Positions 57,385 to 64,000 of a DNA stretch of 64,000 nucleotides are shown one piece after another. Position 1 is the first letter of the stretch, and each line of letters starts with the position of its first letter. Made by a program: the position numbers and the translations under genes. Origin of the DNA: an uncultured Saccharospirillaceae bacterium (lineage in GTDB: Bacteria; Pseudomonadota; Gammaproteobacteria; Pseudomonadales; Oceanobacteraceae); contig CANNFT010000002.1 of NCBI GenBank assembly GCA_947503895.1, positions 496,001-560,000 on the forward strand. Reading direction: 5' to 3'. The notes under the pieces were generated by a model, which saw only the letters and a program-made list of their open reading frames with translations, did no database searches and was not told the DNA's origin.

Positions 57385-59499
57385 ATGAAAAAACTCGGTG
57401 TCATTATACTCGTGGTGCTCGCCATTACGCTGTTCTATCAGTTGGGTGGTCAGCAATACCTGACGCCGTCATTCTATCAAACCTTATTTGCGGAAAACCC
57501 CATCCTAACGGCCGGAATTTTCTTTTGTGTCTACGTCGCGGCGACCGCCGTTTCCTTACCAGGGGCTGCTGCATTAACCCTCATCGGTGGCGCCGTATTT
57601 GGACTAGGCTGGGGGCTGCTGTTGATCAGCTTTGCCAGTTCTATCGGAGCAACATTGGCGTTTCTCATCACACGGTTGCTACTGCGTGATTGGGTACAAA
57701 GTAAATTTGGTCAATACCTCAAAACCATCAATCAGGGAATGGAAAAAGACGGTGCCTTTTATTTATTTACCTTACGCCTGATTCCCGTCGTCCCATTTTT
57801 CGTGATCAATTTAGTCATGGGCTTGATGCCGATCAGCGCATGGCGGTTTTATTGGGTGAGTCAGTTGGGCATGCTGGCGGGCACGGCGGTGTACGTAAAC
57901 GCGGGTGCAGAATTAGGCAAGCTCGATACGTTGAGTGTATCCGGATTACTGTCACCGACGCTGATTGGTTCGTTTGTGTTGTTGGCCATTTTTCCGTGGA
58001 TTGCACGGGCCTCCATTCGTAGCGTGCAGCGTCGACGTAAGCAAAAAGCCTTTACCCGCCCAAAAACATTTACCGATAACCTCATCGTAGTGGGTGCGGG
58101 AGCAGGCGGATTGGTGTCGTCCTATATCGCGGCAGTGACCAAAGCCAAAGTGACCTTGATCGAAAAACATAAAATGGGTGGTGATTGTTTAAACACAGGC
58201 TGTGTACCCTCTAAGGCACTGATTCACGCCGCGCGGCTTGCGCAAGACATGCGAGAAGCAGGGCAGGTAGGCATTCATACCGGCGATGTAAATGTGGATT
58301 TTCCTGCGGTCATGGAAAGTGTTCACCGCAGCATTCAAGCCGTGGAACCCCATGACAGTGTGGAGCGCTACACAGGCTTAGGTGTGAATTGCATTGAAGG
58401 TGCGGCCACCATTCTTGACCCATGGACCGTTGAAGTGAATGGTGAAAAACGAACGGCGCGCAACCTCATCATTGCAGCGGGCGGGCGTCCACGTGTTCCC
58501 AATATTCCGGGCTTAGAAGAGGTGACGTACTACACCTCTGACACATTGTGGAATATTAAAACCTTGCCGAAGACGTTGTTGGTGGTAGGCGCTGGGCCGA
58601 TTGGTTGTGAGCTGGCGCAGAGCTTTCGACGTTTTGGTTCGCAAGTCATCATGGTTGACCCTGCACCGCAAATATTGGGGCGTGAAGATGCCGATGTCGT
58701 CGAAGCGGTTCGTCAGCGTTTTGTCCAAGAAGGCATTCAGTTAAAAACCAAGCACAGCTTAAAAGCAGTGCGGGCACAGGGCGAACGCAGCGAAGCGCTC
58801 ATCGAAGGTGAGCAGGGTGAGCAATGGATCGCATTCGATGCGATGCTACTGGCCATCGGACGAGAGGCCAATGTGACCGGTTATGGTTTGGAAAATTTAA
58901 ACATTGCCATTGATGATCGTGGATTTATTCAAGTGGATGAATACCTTGAAACCAGCATGCCGGGTGTGTTTGCGGTAGGCGATGTGATTGGTGGTTATCA
59001 ATTTACTCATGTTTCTGCCCATGAAGCATGGTTTGCTAGTGTTAATGCCCTTTTTGGTCATTTAAAACGTTTCAAAGCAGACTATGCTGTCATTCCTTGG
59101 GCGACCTATACCGATCCCGAAGTCGGCCGGGTGGGGTTAAATGAAGAAACCGCCAAAGCGCAAGGGATTGAATATGAGGTTACGCGGTTCGAGATTGAAG
59201 AGCTGGACCGCGCCATTGTCGATCAAGCGGCCAGCGGGTTTGTCAAAGTCCTCACGGTGCCAGGTAAAGATAAAATTTTAGGCGCCACCATTGTGGGGAT
59301 TCACGGCGGTGAGCTGATTGCCGAATTTGTTCTGGCCATGCGACATGGATTAGGGCTCAACAAAATACTGGGCACTATTCATGCGTATCCAACATTAATG
59401 GAAGCCAACAAGTACGCAGCGGGCGAATGGAAGCGTGCACATGCCCCGCAACGTGTCTTGAAATGGGTTGAAAAATATCATCAATTTAGACGAACGTAG
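57385..59499 (+). CDS. TVP38/TMEM64 membrane domain fused to a mercuric-reductase-like flavoprotein
   Basis: 704 residues. The N-terminal ~230 residues are a SNARE-associated (DedA/TVP38) membrane protein: YLTPSFYQTLFAENPILTAG, AALTLIGGAVFGLGWGLLL, RLIPVVPFFVINLVMGLMPI. Then a full FAD/NAD-dependent disulfide reductase (about 235-704): FAD motif VVGAGAGGLVSSYIAA, redox pair in GGDCLNTGCVPSKAL, NAD motif VVGAGPIGCELAQSF, FAVGDVIGGYQFTH and the dimerisation domain with GTIHAYPTLMEANK, where the catalytic His is. No mercury-binding N-terminal or C-terminal Cys pair. Known as a fusion in some Proteobacteria; substrate unknown. The plus-strand start at 57385 is 237 bp from hemB, divergent. Confidence 0.85.
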   Translation: MKKLGVIILVVLAITLFYQLGGQQYLTPSFYQTLFAENPILTAGIFFCVYVAATAVSLPGAAALTLIGGAVFGLGWGLLLISFASSIGATLAFLITRLLLRDWVQSKFGQYLKTINQGMEKDGAFYLFTLRLIPVVPFFVINLVMGLMPISAWRFYWVSQLGMLAGTAVYVNAGAELGKLDTLSVSGLLSPTLIGSFVLLAIFPWIARASIRSVQRRRKQKAFTRPKTFTDNLIVVGAGAGGLVSSYIAAVTKAKVTLIEKHKMGGDCLNTGCVPSKALIHAARLAQDMREAGQVGIHTGDVNVDFPAVMESVHRSIQAVEPHDSVERYTGLGVNCIEGAATILDPWTVEVNGEKRTARNLIIAAGGRPRVPNIPGLEEVTYYTSDTLWNIKTLPKTLLVVGAGPIGCELAQSFRRFGSQVIMVDPAPQILGREDADVVEAVRQRFVQEGIQLKTKHSLKAVRAQGERSEALIEGEQGEQWIAFDAMLLAIGREANVTGYGLENLNIAIDDRGFIQVDEYLETSMPGVFAVGDVIGGYQFTHVSAHEAWFASVNALFGHLKRFKADYAVIPWATYTDPEVGRVGLNEETAKAQGIEYEVTRFEIEELDRAIVDQAASGFVKVLTVPGKDKILGATIVGIHGGELIAEFVLAMRHGLGLNKILGTIHAYPTLMEANKYAAGEWKRAHAPQRVLKWVEKYHQFRRT

Positions 59500-59540
59500 T
59501 CGCAGAGCCTTTGGCTCGCGGTTCGCCAAAGGTACACACA

Positions 59541-60002
59541 GTGAAATCTCAGTTTTCTGAAACCGAAATCAACTTGGCGCTTAATTTTATGGAGCAAATT
59601 CCGTTTAATCGCCATGTGGGTTTACAGATCCATAAACTCGAACACGACGAAGTCATCTTCAAGCTGAATATGCGCCCTGAATTAGTAGGCAATTGGCTGC
59701 AAGGCATTTTGCACGGCGGGGTCATATCCACCGCATTGGATGTGGCAGGTGGAGCAGTGGCTTTAGTAGGTGCCTATGCCCGCCTCGGAGATATCCCGAA
59801 AGAAGAAAAACCCAAGCGTCTTGCAAAGTTGGGCACCATCGATTTGCGAGTCGATTATTTACGTCCTGGTAAAGGAAAAGAATTTTTTGCCAGCGCCAGT
59901 ATATTGCGCATCGGCAGCAAGGTAGCAGTTTGTCGAATGGAATTTAAAAATGAAGATGACGAATTGTTAGCAGTTGGGACGGGCACCTATATGTGTGGGT
60001 AA
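59541..60002 (+). CDS. Hotdog-fold thioesterase (PaaI/YigI-like)
   Basis: 153 residues from GTG 59541 behind AAAGG; the frame to 59511 begins with TTG inside a run with no site. Hydrolyses an acyl-CoA. NWLQGILHGGVISTALDVAGG carries the active HGG motif with Asp in the helix; IDLRVDYLRPGKGKEF is the usual second strand. Substrate unknown. It follows the fusion gene by 41 bp, probably same transcript. Confidence 0.85.
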   Translation: MKSQFSETEINLALNFMEQIPFNRHVGLQIHKLEHDEVIFKLNMRPELVGNWLQGILHGGVISTALDVAGGAVALVGAYARLGDIPKEEKPKRLAKLGTIDLRVDYLRPGKGKEFFASASILRIGSKVAVCRMEFKNEDDELLAVGTGTYMCG

Positions 60003-60020
60003 CGAGTGAAGTAATAATGA

Positions 60021-60250
60021 GTAGCAAATGCATTTCATCGTCCAAATGCACAAAAATATTTTCGCCATCACAACGAATGGGCTGACAATGTTCTAAAAGA
60101 TGCGTGGCAAAGGAATGCCAAAATTCTTGCAGAAAAATATTTCAGGGACAGTCATTCTAACAACCAAGCATTGGTCAGCGCCTCACGCAAAATGCCGCTT
60201 CAGCGAAATGTTGAGGTGGGTGTCTGCTTTGCCTATTGTTCTTTTAGGAG
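60021..60250 (+). pseudogene. Gene remnant ending in repeat copy A
   Basis: An open stretch directly after a TGA, with no start codon at its head, reads ANAFHRPNAQKYFRHHNEWA, DNVLKDAWQRNAKILAEKYF, RDSHSNNQALVSASRK. After a one-base shift near 60190 it continues CRFSEMLRWVSALP. Protein-like helical text in two frames marks it as a decayed 3' part of a gene. The C-terminal piece recurs at 61043 and 63258. Confidence 0.5.
60148..60233 (+). repeat. Dispersed ~86-bp repeat, copy A
   Basis: Begins ACAGTCATTCTAACAACC and shares with copies B and C the core CAAGCATTGG-YCA-RCG-C-TYACG-AAA and the tail GAAATGTTG.../GTC. The three copies lie within 3.2 kb, same orientation. Confidence 0.7.
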
Positions 60251-60255
60251 TAATT

Positions 60256-60690
60256 ATGAAAATAGTATTCATAATATTAGCCATATTGGTTTCTATCTCT
60301 GTCGAAGCTAAAGATTTTAGAGATAACTATAAAGATATTTTAGAAATTAAGTGTGCAATTTTAATAGATGAAAAAACGGATGAAAGAGCTATCGCCTGGA
60401 GGTGTCCACTAGAAAGAACCAAGAAGCTAAAGGCATTAGAATTGGAATTAGAAGAAGCATTAACGATGCATTTTAAGGATACAAATAATATCACTGAACT
60501 TGATGTTTTTCAGCGCTTGAATAATCAATGGGATGAATACTCTAAACAGTCTGCAGATTTTGATTTAGAGTTTCACGTGAATGGTTCTATGGGTACATCT
60601 GGTCGAATAAAAAGCGAGCTGGCTTTAGTCAAAAAAAGAATTGAAATCCTTTTAGACTATATTTATGGTTACTATGATCTTGATCTATAA
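60256..60690 (+). CDS. Small exported protein, unknown
   Basis: 144 residues from the ATG at 60256 behind a strong AGGAG site, which also begins a signal peptide (MKIVFIILAILVSISVEA). The longer frame from 60100 is the remnant above and is not part of this gene. The mature part is charged and helical: DFRDNYKDILEIKCAILIDE, a Cys pair (CAILI, WRCPL), coiled-coil-like KLKALELELEEAL and IKSELALVKKRIEILLDYIY. No family recognised. It may be a periplasmic lysozyme-inhibitor-like or scaffolding protein; I assign nothing. Confidence 0.65.
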   Translation: MKIVFIILAILVSISVEAKDFRDNYKDILEIKCAILIDEKTDERAIAWRCPLERTKKLKALELELEEALTMHFKDTNNITELDVFQRLNNQWDEYSKQSADFDLEFHVNGSMGTSGRIKSELALVKKRIEILLDYIYGYYDLDL

Positions 60691-60801
60691 CAGAGCCAAT
60701 GAAATAGCAAGCATGCTTGCTGGACTCGTTTCAAAACTACAAGAGCATTCATCCTAATAGGCTAAGTAAATCGGCTGATTGATCTGGATCTGGATTTTGG
60801 T

Positions 60802-60839
60802 TTTGCTTACAGTAACAACACCAAATCATAGTAAGCAAA
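60802..60839. repeat. Inverted repeat upstream of the RAYT-like remnant
   Basis: TTTGCTTAC (60802-60810) and GTAAGCAAA (60831-60839), 9 bp perfect, 20-nt spacer, 10 bp before the remnant's start. Could be a hairpin of the REP kind or chance. Confidence 0.4.
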
Positions 60840-60849
60840 GGAATGCATT

Positions 60850-61059
60850 GTGACCAAACCCAGAAAGCAACTCGTCAGTTTAGAAGCCACGCTGAATTAT
60901 CGCTGTGTCCGCCCGGCCTTTTTGTGCCGACACGATAAACAAAGTGATCTTGCAGCAACAGTCAAACCAACCATCAAGCATTGGTCAACGTCTCACGCAA
61001 AACGCCATTTTTGCGAAGTGTTGGAGTGGATGTCCTCATTGCCAGAAGAGTTAGAGTAA
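60850..61059 (+). pseudogene. RAYT (REP-associated tyrosine transposase)-like remnant
   Basis: 69 codons from a GTG behind AAAGGA. The first 35 residues (TKPRKQLVSLEATLNYRCV, RPAFLCRHDK) match the N terminus of RAYT transposases, whose usual text is xRPRxQxVSLxxTPYYHCVSRCVRRAFLC; the HCVSRCV stretch is shortened. The rest of the enzyme, including the catalytic HUH and Tyr, is missing. After residue 40 the frame runs into repeat copy B and ends EVLEWMSSLPEELE. Whether that tail is RAYT sequence is unknown. Confidence 0.55.
60958..61043 (+). repeat. Dispersed ~86-bp repeat, copy B
   Basis: ACAGTCAAACCAACCATCAAGCATTGG... to GGATGTCCTCATTGCC. It is the tail of the RAYT-like remnant and shares GGATGTCCTCATTGCC exactly with copy C. 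Confidence 0.7.
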
Positions 61060-61254
61060 GCATAACAAAAATCTATTGGGATATTTTAGGTCAGATGGAA
61101 CTTGGATTAATTGAATTGGATATCCCTCTAAGGTTTCTCATACTGATGGTAAATCCGTTTGTGTTGAAAAGAATTTAGCTCAAATTTAACCTGACAGGCA
61201 CCGTTTAAAAACGGGTAACTGTTAGATCAAGTCTGAGCTAATACACTTTAACTG

Positions 61255-62208
61255 CTAGATTTTCATATTCTCTAGCAATATTGAAAGAGTCAAAACAGTA
61301 ACCATCAATGAAATCATAATGGATATGGCGACCTCATCCTTGAAAAAATTGTACTTATTAGCAAAGACGTAAACACCAGCCCCTATTGGTTGAGCCGCCA
61401 TTAAGATCGCCACAACAAACCAAATATTCGTAATGGCAAGGCCAAAAACATAGTAACCAACCACAAACGTAATCAGTGGCTGCATGAATACTTTGATAGC
61501 AATAATTGGACTCAGCGAAATCATATTCCCTAAGCGAATGCTTTCTTTACTTTCCAATTTGGCAAGACCGAGTCCTAATGCAAACAATGCCGTTGGTCCA
61601 GATGCTGCAGCTAGGAATGTCGCCAAGGATTCAATCATGACGGGAATCGTTAGCGACAAGAAAGACACAAGCGCACCCGCTATCACAGCCAGAGTCAAAG
61701 GGTTCAGCAAGGTTGTTTTTAATGCCCCAATAAAACTACTGGTCAGAGAACCGTTCTCTTGTGATGACTTTAAGGCAATATCATGAGTAATAATAACCGC
61801 CATAATAGCAGGTATATTATGAAGAATGGTTGCAATCGCCGCAGGTACAGCGGCTTGATCACCAAAAACAGACACCGCAATGGGCACGCCCATATAGCCT
61901 GTTGTGCCATAACACGCAGCCATACCAACAATAGAAGATTGGGAACTAGAAAACCGCTTGAAAGAAGCAATCACTAAACCCAAAACATAGGCAGTCACAA
62001 TCCCTGCCAAGGTTGCTAAAATGAATTCCCATTGTAACAACTCTTTAGGATCCGCATTTGCGACAGCAATAAAAAGCAAAGCAGGTAAAGATATATATAA
62101 GACATAATCATTTAATAGCTTATCTGAACCTGCCGGATAGCTACGAAAACGTCCAAAAATATATCCAATTAATATAACCATAAAAATTGGAAAAACAATA
62201 GAAAACAT
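61255..62208 (-). CDS. AEC-family (auxin efflux carrier-like) transporter
   Basis: 317 residues with about ten membrane helices in two inverted halves. PLPs: FPIFMVILIGYIFGRF start, YVLYISLPALLFIAV, MAACYGTTGYMGVPIAVSVF (the conserved GNxGxxG region), FVVAILMAAQPIGAGVYVFA and the short terminal helix. Members export small organic acids or amino-acid derivatives. Specificity unknown. The gene stands alone amid remnants. Starts at the ATG near 62208 without a strong ribosome site. Confidence 0.82.
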   Translation of the reverse strand: MFSIVFPIFMVILIGYIFGRFRSYPAGSDKLLNDYVLYISLPALLFIAVANADPKELLQWEFILATLAGIVTAYVLGLVIASFKRFSSSQSSIVGMAACYGTTGYMGVPIAVSVFGDQAAVPAAIATILHNIPAIMAVIITHDIALKSSQENGSLTSSFIGALKTTLLNPLTLAVIAGALVSFLSLTIPVMIESLATFLAAASGPTALFALGLGLAKLESKESIRLGNMISLSPIIAIKVFMQPLITFVVGYYVFGLAITNIWFVVAILMAAQPIGAGVYVFANKYNFFKDEVAISIMISLMVTVLTLSILLENMKI

Positions 62209-62278
62209 ATTTCAACCGTATTAGATATTAGTAACTGCCATTGATATGTTGGCGTGCATCATTTCACTACAGAAATCA

Positions 62279-62872
62279 TTATTCAATTTCCTTGGCGAAG
62301 TTTTCTGCAAGTTTATTGTATTCCCAATAATTATCTTTGTAGAATTTATAAATTGAACTTTTAATTTCATTATATAAATCGGAAATAGCATTTACTTCCA
62401 TTGTCATAAAAGATTTTATTTCCTCGGTACCTTCTAAAATTTCATTTTCTGTATAGCTACTATAAATATGGCATTTTTTAAATGCCATATTTATAGTGTT
62501 TGGATGCAGTCCTGGGTAATTAGCAAAATAATTTTTCTTATCTTCAATATCTAGGAAGTCAGGTATATTTAGCACACCAGAATTAGAAACCGCCTCTAAG
62601 CAATATAATATAAGTTGCCTCTGTGTCTTCTGGAATCTTACCTGCTTCTCGGTACTTAAAAAGATTTTCCCATGCATCGGGCTTTTCTGGTCCACAACCA
62701 ACAATAAAATCTCTAATACCTGATTTTTTCATTTTTTGAGAAGCATCATTTTTGAATCAATAGAAATAGGGAAAGGGCAACGTTCCACGCCTTCTCTTAG
62801 GGGGTCGTAAACTAAATAAGGGGCGGATAAGTTGCTAAAGCGAAGGGAATCTACACTAGATAAATTACTCAT
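62279..62872 (-). pseudogene. Gene of unknown family broken by two single-base frameshifts
   Basis: Three overlapping frames make one protein of about 197 residues. From ATG 62872 (behind AAGGA): MSNLSSVDSLRFSNLSAPYL, VYDPLREGVERCPFPISIDS and K; then, after one base lost in an A-run near 62750, NDASQKMKKSGIRDFIVGCG, PEKPDAWENLFKYREAGKIP and EDTEATYI. Finally, after a second change near 62600 in a TATATTATATT tract, YCLEAVSNSGVLNIPDF to the TAA at 62279. Alternatively the first stop (TGA 62729-62731) overlaps an ATG (62732) and two small genes could be coupled. Homopolymer sequencing errors are also possible. No family known. Confidence 0.55.
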
Positions 62873-63486
62873 ATATAACATCCTTGTATAAATCCATTAA
62901 GAGCCATAAATATTACTATACATGTAATATCTAGCATAAAAGTATCAGACGTTTTTTGTTCAGTCAATGAAAAATATTAAGGGGTGAAAAAAAGAATAAA
63001 GAAAAATTAAAAAGGACGATCAAAAAAGGACATCCTTCATAGGGACTAAAAAGTAAAAAATCCTGGGTTTAATCCGAAGTGCATCACTTGATTAGGTATA
63101 AGAAAGGGTCAATTGAAAGTATACTGCACCCCCTTTTTCTCCGGCAAGAGATGAAATGATGATTTTGCATAGGTAGTCATTCTAACAATCAAGCATTGGC
63201 CAACGCCTTACGAAAACGCTGCTTCAGTGAAATATTGGGGAGGATGTCCTCATTGCCATCGTTTCTGTAATCTTTTAAATCAAATGACCAACACCTGGTT
63301 AGCTAACACAGTAGCCGATTCTCAATTATTAATTATCGGAATTGGGCATTTATTTCTGTTGATCCTATGAAATCGCTGCATCTCTTAATACTATCTGAAA
63401 ATACGAAAACAGCCCTTTTCATAACTAACATTAAAACTTTTTTTGCTGCGTCGGAGGTTGTATAATTTGATGAAAATTTTGAATGG
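62873..63486. other. Intergenic with repeat copy C
   Basis: 614 bp. Holds only the repeat below, flanked by AT-rich DNA (including an A-rich 62940-63060). No promoter or terminator that I would defend. Confidence 0.5.
63174..63270 (+). repeat. Dispersed repeat, copy C, with residual coding text
   Basis: TAGTCATTCTAACAATC through GGATGTCCTCATTGCC (63174-63258). In one frame it reads SHSNNQALANALRKRCFSEI, LGRMSSLPSFL, then TAA at 63268-63270, the same C-terminal protein segment as copies A and B. Confidence 0.7.
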
Positions 63487-64000
63487 ATGTCCAGATTAGT
63501 TTTGCTTAATTACAAATATCCAATATCGCTAATCATATGCCTGATTTTAATTAGTATAAGCAGTCTATTGTCAGGGTATTTATTAGACCCTACTTTTTTA
63601 GGGTTAATATTCACTCCAATTCTAATAATTTCTCTTGTCCTCGCCAGTGTTGTATTCACACTTATTCCTGTCTCTAGACTACTCGATAAGAATAAAAGAA
63701 ATTCAGAAACTGGGAAAATTCTACTTATTTGTGCGATTGCGTGGGGCGCGATGCTTATCCCTAATAATCGACTGGACGATTTGGGAGCAAAGATTAGGCT
63801 AAGTAAATACTCCAAGCAAGATTATGAAGAAATATTTACCTTAGTAAACTCTTCTTATCAACGATACTGTAATGGAGAAGAGTGCTTTTCAAGGAGTGAC
63901 GAGGGGTACAAATTATTTTTAGAAAATCTCAAGAAGAATCATGAAATTTTTAACATCAGTTCATTTCCAGTCGATGTATTTATAAGAGAGGACTATGTTG
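63487..64000 (+). CDS. Hypothetical membrane protein (runs off the window)
   Basis: The frame is open from ATG 63487 to the right edge with no stop (171 codons), so the gene is incomplete. It has three hydrophobic helices: PISLIICLILISISSLLSGY, TPILIISLVLASVVFTLIP and a weaker ILLICAIAWGAML. Then a soluble part (SKYSKQDYEEIFTLVNSSYQ, a Cys pair CNGEEC, LFLENLKKNHEIF) follows. No family recognised. An in-frame TAA lies just before 63487. The minus-strand frame at 63510-63815 overlapping it is a shadow, being the complement of helix-coding sequence. Confidence 0.6.
   Translation, partial: MSRLVLLNYKYPISLIICLILISISSLLSGYLLDPTFLGLIFTPILIISLVLASVVFTLIPVSRLLDKNKRNSETGKILLICAIAWGAMLIPNNRLDDLGAKIRLSKYSKQDYEEIFTLVNSSYQRYCNGEECFSRSDEGYKLFLENLKKNHEIFNISSFPVDVFIREDYV

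Noticed and set aside
63510..63815. Minus-strand 101-codon frame at the right edge
   Set aside because: The plus strand has a longer, uninterrupted frame with membrane helices; the minus frame is its complement.

Overview
The window looks like a chromosomal segment of a marine-type gammaproteobacterium. The evidence is the housekeeping backbone: cytochrome c5 next to rep helicase, the run hemB - ppk1 - ppx - trxA - rho - ubiD (the order known from Pseudomonas and relatives), a Rho close to the E. coli protein, a tRNA-Arg(CCG) of gammaproteobacterial type, and a HemB of the magnesium rather than the zinc type. I cannot name genus or species.

Layout. 0-0.7 kb: end of a type I restriction subunit (HsdR) beside tRNA-Arg. 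1-9.3 kb: cytochrome c5, Rep helicase (minus strand), a TonB-like anchored protein and an RND efflux adaptor/permease pair that ends in a strong terminator. 9.4-25 kb: a minus-strand block of eight exported proteins. It holds an esterase fused to a metallopeptidase-like domain, a PKD protein, three paralogues that I read as stonustoxin-type (SNTX; MACPF/CDC superfamily) pore-forming proteins, a GEVED protein, an M4 metalloprotease with PKD and GEVED domains, and a protein ending in a Hint (intein/hedgehog-type) self-cleaving domain. This block is the best candidate for an undescribed system. 25.6-27.1 kb: comM.

27.6-32.4 kb: an AT-rich accessory stretch with a broken PldA-like outer-membrane phospholipase (frame destroyed by an expanded 7-bp repeat just before its active site), a DinB-like protein, two orphan proteins, a bacterial FCP1/NLI-type phosphatase and a decayed gene on the minus strand. 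32.5-38.4 kb: urtABCDE, the urea ABC importer, behind a near-consensus sigma-54 promoter, followed by a His-rich exported protein.

39-45.1 kb (minus, then plus): a ferredoxin-reductase, ubiD, rho and trxA, then ppx on the plus strand. 45.1-53.5 kb: material inserted between ppx and ppk1: a cupin, 1.1 kb without a clear gene, and five genes (membrane desaturase, proline-dehydrogenase-like enzyme, ATP-grasp ligase, MFS exporter, class V aminotransferase) that together look like a small amino-acid-derived natural-product cluster; then a CARDB protein. 53.9-60 kb: ppk1 and hemB (minus), a TVP38-flavoprotein disulfide reductase fusion and a hotdog thioesterase. 60-64 kb: a second accessory stretch with three copies of a ~86-bp repeat, a RAYT-transposase-like remnant, an AEC-family transporter, a gene broken by two single-base frameshifts, and a membrane protein that runs off the window.

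All functional calls are from reading translations and recalling families. No database search was run. Starts were moved from the longest open frame wherever a ribosome-binding site or signal peptide indicated it.
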